DNA of 16,083 nt from RXOA01 sp964554715. Its GTDB lineage: Bacteria > Bipolaricaulota > Bipolaricaulia > UBA7950 > UBA9294. The position numbers and the translations under genes are program-made. Within the stretch, counting starts at the first letter, position 1. The number at the start of each line of letters is the position of its first letter. This document shows positions 14,062 through 16,083 of this stretch, piece by piece. The stretch is taken from contig CAZKPU010000052.1 in NCBI GenBank assembly GCA_964554715.1, forward strand, positions 1 through 16,083, given 5' to 3'. Below the pieces are notes generated by a model, which saw nothing but the letters and a program-made list of their open reading frames with translations, ran no database searches and had not been told where the DNA came from.

Positions 14062-15828
14062 GTGCAGTCGTTGCGGTGGGTGTTGAGATACCTGAGGCGT
14101 TACCGTCTGCCACTTGTGCTGACGATTCTCGGGATGTTGGCTCTTGTCGGAATTCAACTGATCGGACCCTGGTTGATCAAGACGATGATCGCCACGGTCA
14201 CGGATCCCGGCGCGACGGCGGAGTCTATGAGTATCGTTGCGAGGCTCGCACTTCTGGCGTTGGCCGTGTACGTGCTTCGGGCGGTGATGCGGTTTGTACG
14301 GAGCTATGCAGCTCACGTCGCCGGTTGGCATGTGGTGGCCGATGTCCGCAACAAGGTGTACCAACACCTGCAGCGCCTTTCGCTGCAGTTCTACGAGGAC
14401 AAACAGACCGGGCAGTTGATGTCGCGTACGGTGAATGACACGGATCTGCTCGAGCAGTTGGTTGCGCATGCCATTCCGGATGTGTTGGTCAATGTTCTGA
14501 TGCTGGTTGGCGTGACGGCTGTGTTGGTCAGCATGAGCTGGCAGTTGGCGTTGCTCGCGATGATTCCGATCCCGCTGATCGTTTTGGCGATGCTCGGATT
14601 TGCGCGCTATGTCCGACCTGCGTTTCGGCAGCGGCAGGTGGAACTCGGAGAACTCAACGCAGCGTTGAATGACAACATTTCGGGGATCCGGGAGATCCAG
14701 GCGTTCACGCGTGAGGACGAGGAGGCCGAACACATCTGGAGCCGGATCGCCCACTACCGAGATTCTCTGCTCCGAGCGTTGCGGTTGATGGCGGTCTTTC
14801 ACCCGTCGGTTGAGCTGGCCGCTGCGCTCGGGACGATCTTCCTGATCTACTTCGGCGGAAGGCTGGTGCTGGGCGGCGCACTGCCTATTGCGGATCTGGT
14901 TGCCTACTTCCTGTACTTGGAGCTGCTCTATCAACCGGTTCGCGCGCTGAGCGGCGCCTGGGAGAGCGTTCAGCAGGCGTTGGCCGGTGCCGATCGGATC
15001 GCCGAGCTGCTGGAGCACGAGCCGGATGTTGCCGACCGCCACAACGCGATAGAGCTGGTGTCACGGGTACGGGGAGACATCCGCTTTCGCGGTGTGAGCT
15101 TCCGCTACAGCGTCGGCGAGATGGTCTTGGAGAATATCAACTTAGAGGTTGAGCCGGGATCCGTGGTGGCGCTTGTAGGACCGACCGGCGTGGGGAAGAC
15201 GACCCTTTCGATGTTGGTGCCGAGGTTCTACGACGTCTCGGAAGGAGCCATCCTCCTTGATGGACACGATTTGAGGGATGTGAAGCTCGAGAGCCTGCGG
15301 AGGCAGATCAGTATCGTGCTTCAGGAGGTGTACCTCTTTCATGGAACGGTCAGCGAGAACATCCTGTTCGGCCGTCCCGAGGCGACCGATGAGGAGATGA
15401 TCAAGGCGGCTCGCATCGCCAACGCCCACGAATACATCCAGCAGCTTCCCGACGGCTATGAAACGCTGATCGGGGAACGGGGGGTCAAGCTTTCCGGCGG
15501 GCAACGCCAGCGGCTGGCGATTGCCCGGGCTGTCCTGAAGGACGCACCGATTCTGATCTTGGACGAAGCGACATCCTCGGTGGATACCGAGACCGAGATG
15601 CTGATTCAACAGGCGCTGGAACGCCTGATGGCAGGGCGCACGACTCTGGTCATCGCGCACCGGCTGTCGACGATCCGAAACGCGGACAGGATTGTCGTGT
15701 TACAGGATGGCCGGATCGAAGGACAAGGGACCCACGAGCAGCTCATGGCTCAGGACGGTCTATACCGCTATCTCAACCAGGTTCAGATGCAGGAAGAATC
15801 GCAACGGGCGGCAGCCCTCGATCGGTAA
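14062..15828 (+). CDS. ABC exporter, fused membrane and ATPase domains (MsbA/LmrA type)
   Basis: A half-transporter of 588 residues that should work as a homodimer to export lipids, drugs or peptides across the inner membrane. Six membrane helices occupy about residues 1-300, with IPIPLIVLAMLGFARYVRPA and the coupling helix segments DNISGIREIQAFTRED. The ATPase domain has Walker A GPTGVGKT (373-380), Q421 in IVLQEVYLF, signature LSGGQRQR from L477, Walker B ILILDEATSSVD with D501 and E502, and H533 in VIAHRLSTI. All are intact. I prefer GTG 14062, which has AAAGGGGAGAGGG just upstream and begins with the typical SLRWVLRYLRRYR. The in-frame ATG at 14005 adds 19 polar residues and has no ribosome binding site. 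No partner half-transporter is adjacent. The substrate cannot be read from the sequence. Confidence 0.92.
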   Translation: MQSLRWVLRYLRRYRLPLVLTILGMLALVGIQLIGPWLIKTMIATVTDPGATAESMSIVARLALLALAVYVLRAVMRFVRSYAAHVAGWHVVADVRNKVYQHLQRLSLQFYEDKQTGQLMSRTVNDTDLLEQLVAHAIPDVLVNVLMLVGVTAVLVSMSWQLALLAMIPIPLIVLAMLGFARYVRPAFRQRQVELGELNAALNDNISGIREIQAFTREDEEAEHIWSRIAHYRDSLLRALRLMAVFHPSVELAAALGTIFLIYFGGRLVLGGALPIADLVAYFLYLELLYQPVRALSGAWESVQQALAGADRIAELLEHEPDVADRHNAIELVSRVRGDIRFRGVSFRYSVGEMVLENINLEVEPGSVVALVGPTGVGKTTLSMLVPRFYDVSEGAILLDGHDLRDVKLESLRRQISIVLQEVYLFHGTVSENILFGRPEATDEEMIKAARIANAHEYIQQLPDGYETLIGERGVKLSGGQRQRLAIARAVLKDAPILILDEATSSVDTETEMLIQQALERLMAGRTTLVIAHRLSTIRNADRIVVLQDGRIEGQGTHEQLMAQDGLYRYLNQVQMQEESQRAAALDR

Positions 15829-15927
15829 CCGCTTTGCTGCGCCACCGGGATCGTTCGTCTTGCTCCGACGCCGAGCGCATGCCGGGCTTCGAGACACGGA
15901 AGGACGCGCGGGTTGCCTGATACCTGC

Positions 15928-16083
15928 TCAGGCGGCCTCACAGATGCGCTCCAGGACGTCATTGTCTCTTCCCCACGCACTCAAATCCTCACGGGCATCA
16001 GCCGTCTGCGGATTCCTGCAAATCCGCAAAGAGACGGCCCCGGCTATCGAGCACCGAGGCCGCTCCCTCAAGCAGCGAAAGAG
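15928..16083 (-). pseudogene. C-terminal part of a small protein with an apparent one-base frameshift, cut by the window end
   Basis: Reading leftward from the window end, one frame gives LSLLEGAASVLDSRGRLFAD then LQESADG and stops at 15998-16000. Skipping one base near 16003 moves into a frame that continues ADAREDLSAWGRDNDVLERI and ends CEAA with TGA at 15928-15930. Together they read as one natural small-protein C-terminus, weakly like short proteins that I associate with toxin-antitoxin pairs. The N-terminal half is outside the window. The frame change may be a sequencing error or a real mutation. The family assignment is a low-confidence impression. Confidence 0.35.
16001..16038. other. 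Extended inverted repeat at the right end
   Basis: TGCGGATT (16007-16014) pairs with AATCCGCA (16021-16028), and outside it GCCGTC (16001-16006) pairs with GACGGC (16033-16038) across a four-base bulge. This is 14 base pairs in all. It overlaps the site of the apparent frameshift in the small minus-strand gene. No T-run follows on either strand, so it is probably not a standard terminator. Confidence 0.4.

Noticed and set aside
13888..15042. Open frame of 384 codons on the minus strand
   Set aside because: Antisense to the membrane domain of the ABC exporter, with the same shadow composition (many His, Gln, Arg).
1..16083. CRISPR array, prophage, insertion sequence, defence island, tRNA or rRNA
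   Set aside because: No regularly spaced repeats, transposase, integrase, phage structural or nuclease genes, and no tRNA-like cloverleaf or rRNA-like sequence were seen.

Overview
The window is a bacterial chromosomal segment of moderately high GC (roughly 58% by eye), probably a scaffold from an uncultivated organism. It contains a run of ten Ns, and the protein families seen (family-5 and family-3 solute-binding proteins with type I signal peptides, a TolB-like lipoprotein propeller, a TatT-like TPR protein, an HpnA-type epimerase) do not point to a familiar model genus. Taxonomy is a guess: a lipoprotein and several exported proteins suggest a diderm, and a candidate-phylum bacterium (for example Bipolaricaulota/Acetothermia-like) would fit, but nothing here proves it.

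Region 1 (1-4965, + strand) is an oligopeptide/dipeptide ABC importer: damaged or incompletely assembled ATPase genes, two permeases (DppB-type and DppC-type) and a family-5 binding protein. The first ATPase has an out-of-frame deletion near 430-450 and runs into the N gap. The sequence right of the gap is the C-terminal third of a second, paralogous ATPase. The first ~130 bases are AT-rich and look foreign to the rest. Region 2 (5043-8092, - strand) is a complete polar amino-acid ABC importer: binding protein, two permeases, ATPase, with overlapping genes and a strong hairpin after the binding-protein gene. The two importer operons converge on one bidirectional terminator at 4991-5022.

Region 3 (8093-8954) is an ~860-base stretch without a convincing gene between divergent genes. 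It holds some potential RNA structure and a possible promoter. Region 4 (8955-15828, + strand) holds a lipoprotein with a TIG-like domain and a seven-bladed TolB-type propeller; two translationally coupled flavodoxin-like proteins, the first with an iron-sulfur-type cysteine motif; an HpnA-type NAD-dependent epimerase; a secreted TatT-like TPR protein; and a complete MsbA-type ABC exporter. Two promoter-like sites here share the pattern TTGCC(G/C)-N17-TAGNNT, and one sits so close to its gene that the mRNA may be leaderless. The right end (15928-16083) carries the C-terminal part of a small, apparently frameshifted gene on the - strand.

Functionally this is mainly a nutrient-uptake and envelope neighbourhood: peptide uptake, amino-acid uptake, an exporter and envelope-associated proteins. 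I found no CRISPR array, defence island, prophage, insertion sequence, tRNA or rRNA, and no gene set that I would call a new system. The most useful observations are the damaged ATPase region, the probable chimeric left end, the RNA hairpins, and the coupled flavoprotein pair with its possible leaderless transcript.
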